From Bacillota bacterium (GTDB lineage: Bacteria; Bacillota_E; RBS10-35; JAJYVN01): a stretch of DNA of 5,404 nucleotides. The notes beneath the pieces are model-generated. The model was not told the origin of the DNA, did no database searches, and worked only from the letters and a program-made list of their open reading frames with translations. Each line of letters begins with the position of its first letter. The stretch's first letter is position 1. Location of the stretch: assembly GCA_021846605.1 (NCBI GenBank), contig JAJZWQ010000187.1, positions 1 to 5,404 on the forward strand, read 5' to 3'. Of the stretch, positions 5,320-5,404 are shown piece by piece. Both the position numbers and the translations under genes were made by a program.

Positions 5320-5404
5320 CAAATGTGGAGCAGAATGTTAAGAGATTGTTAATAACCAGGACTTCCCATGGGTAGTGGTAAACCCCTCCCCCGAAATACC
5401 ACTT
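5320..5404. other. Low-GC terminal segment beyond the truncated isomerase
   Basis: The last ~85 bases are about 44% GC (37 of 84 counted from 5321), far below the rest of the window. No coding signal is visible. On the - strand there is no start codon with an SD suited to the isomerase. The switch coincides with the point where isomerase similarity ends, so this may be the edge of an inserted element, a rearrangement joint, or simply an AT-rich upstream region. Confidence 0.5.
5374..5403. repeat. Inverted repeat AGTGGTA/TACCACT at the window edge
   Basis: AGTGGTA (5374-5380) and TACCACT (5397-5403) are perfect 7-base inverted arms around a 16-base pyrimidine-rich loop. The structure lies in the low-GC tail next to the truncated isomerase. 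It could be part of the end of an insertion sequence, an operator, or a hairpin in a leader. The window stops before any transposase could be seen, so none of these can be chosen. Confidence 0.45.

Noticed and set aside
4251..5375. Long + strand open frame (374 codons) across the isomerase and molybdoenzyme
   Set aside because: It runs antisense to recognisable isomerase and molybdoenzyme sequence, has an Arg/Pro/Gly-rich product and no SD.
5390..5403. GAAATACCACT resembles a conserved stretch of 23S rRNA
   Set aside because: Only about 11 bases match and the flanking bases on both sides do not follow the rRNA sequence, so it is taken as chance.
1..5404. CRISPR arrays, tRNA or rRNA genes, riboswitches
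   Set aside because: Reading both strands showed no regularly spaced repeats, no cloverleaf with tRNA signature bases, and no recognisable riboswitch core.

Overview
The window is very GC-rich bacterial DNA, except for its last ~85 bases. It is densely coded, with GTG starts used as freely as ATG and clear Shine-Dalgarno (SD) sites in front of several genes. None of the genes fixes a phylum. A cytoplasmic sulfite-oxidase-like molybdoenzyme with a flavin reductase, an alpha-E/transglutaminase pair, a CheX-type domain and a urease gamma subunit together suit a free-living, GC-rich soil or thermophilic lineage (Actinobacteria, Chloroflexi, Deinococcota or GC-rich Bacillota). That placement is inference only.

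Layout. Bases 1-1493 (+ strand) hold the 3' part of an alpha-E (DUF403-type) gene, overlapping by 4 bases a transglutaminase-like cysteine peptidase gene. This pair usually travels with an ATP-grasp amidoligase, which would be expected just to the left of the window. Bases 1494-1586 are a short convergent junction. From 1587 to the right end everything lies on the - strand. In transcription order (right to left) it runs: a 5'-truncated TIM-barrel sugar phosphate isomerase/epimerase gene (4674-5267), a sulfite-oxidase-like molybdopterin oxidoreductase (4007-4624), a short FAD/NAD(P) ferredoxin-reductase-like protein (3285-3989, probably starting further upstream at 4019), a ~500-base gap with GC hairpins, an orphan urease gamma subunit (2387-2785), a ~284-base gap, and a CheX-like protein (1587-2102).

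How the genes work together. The molybdoenzyme and the reductase form one transcriptional unit and read as an electron-transfer pair: NAD(P)H to FAD to the molybdenum centre, or the reverse. The isomerase remnant 49 bases upstream may share their transcript. The urease gamma gene has no ureB or ureC beside it and carries an extra C-terminal tail. The CheX-like protein keeps the fold signature but has Ser where the catalytic Asn of CheX phosphatases is expected.

Points deserving attention are a likely CTG start for the reductase, the substituted CheX motif, the orphan urease gamma subunit, and a composition break at about 5320 where the isomerase gene loses its N-terminal part. I see no CRISPR array, tRNA, rRNA or recognisable transposase. 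I cannot point to a demonstrably new multi-gene system here.
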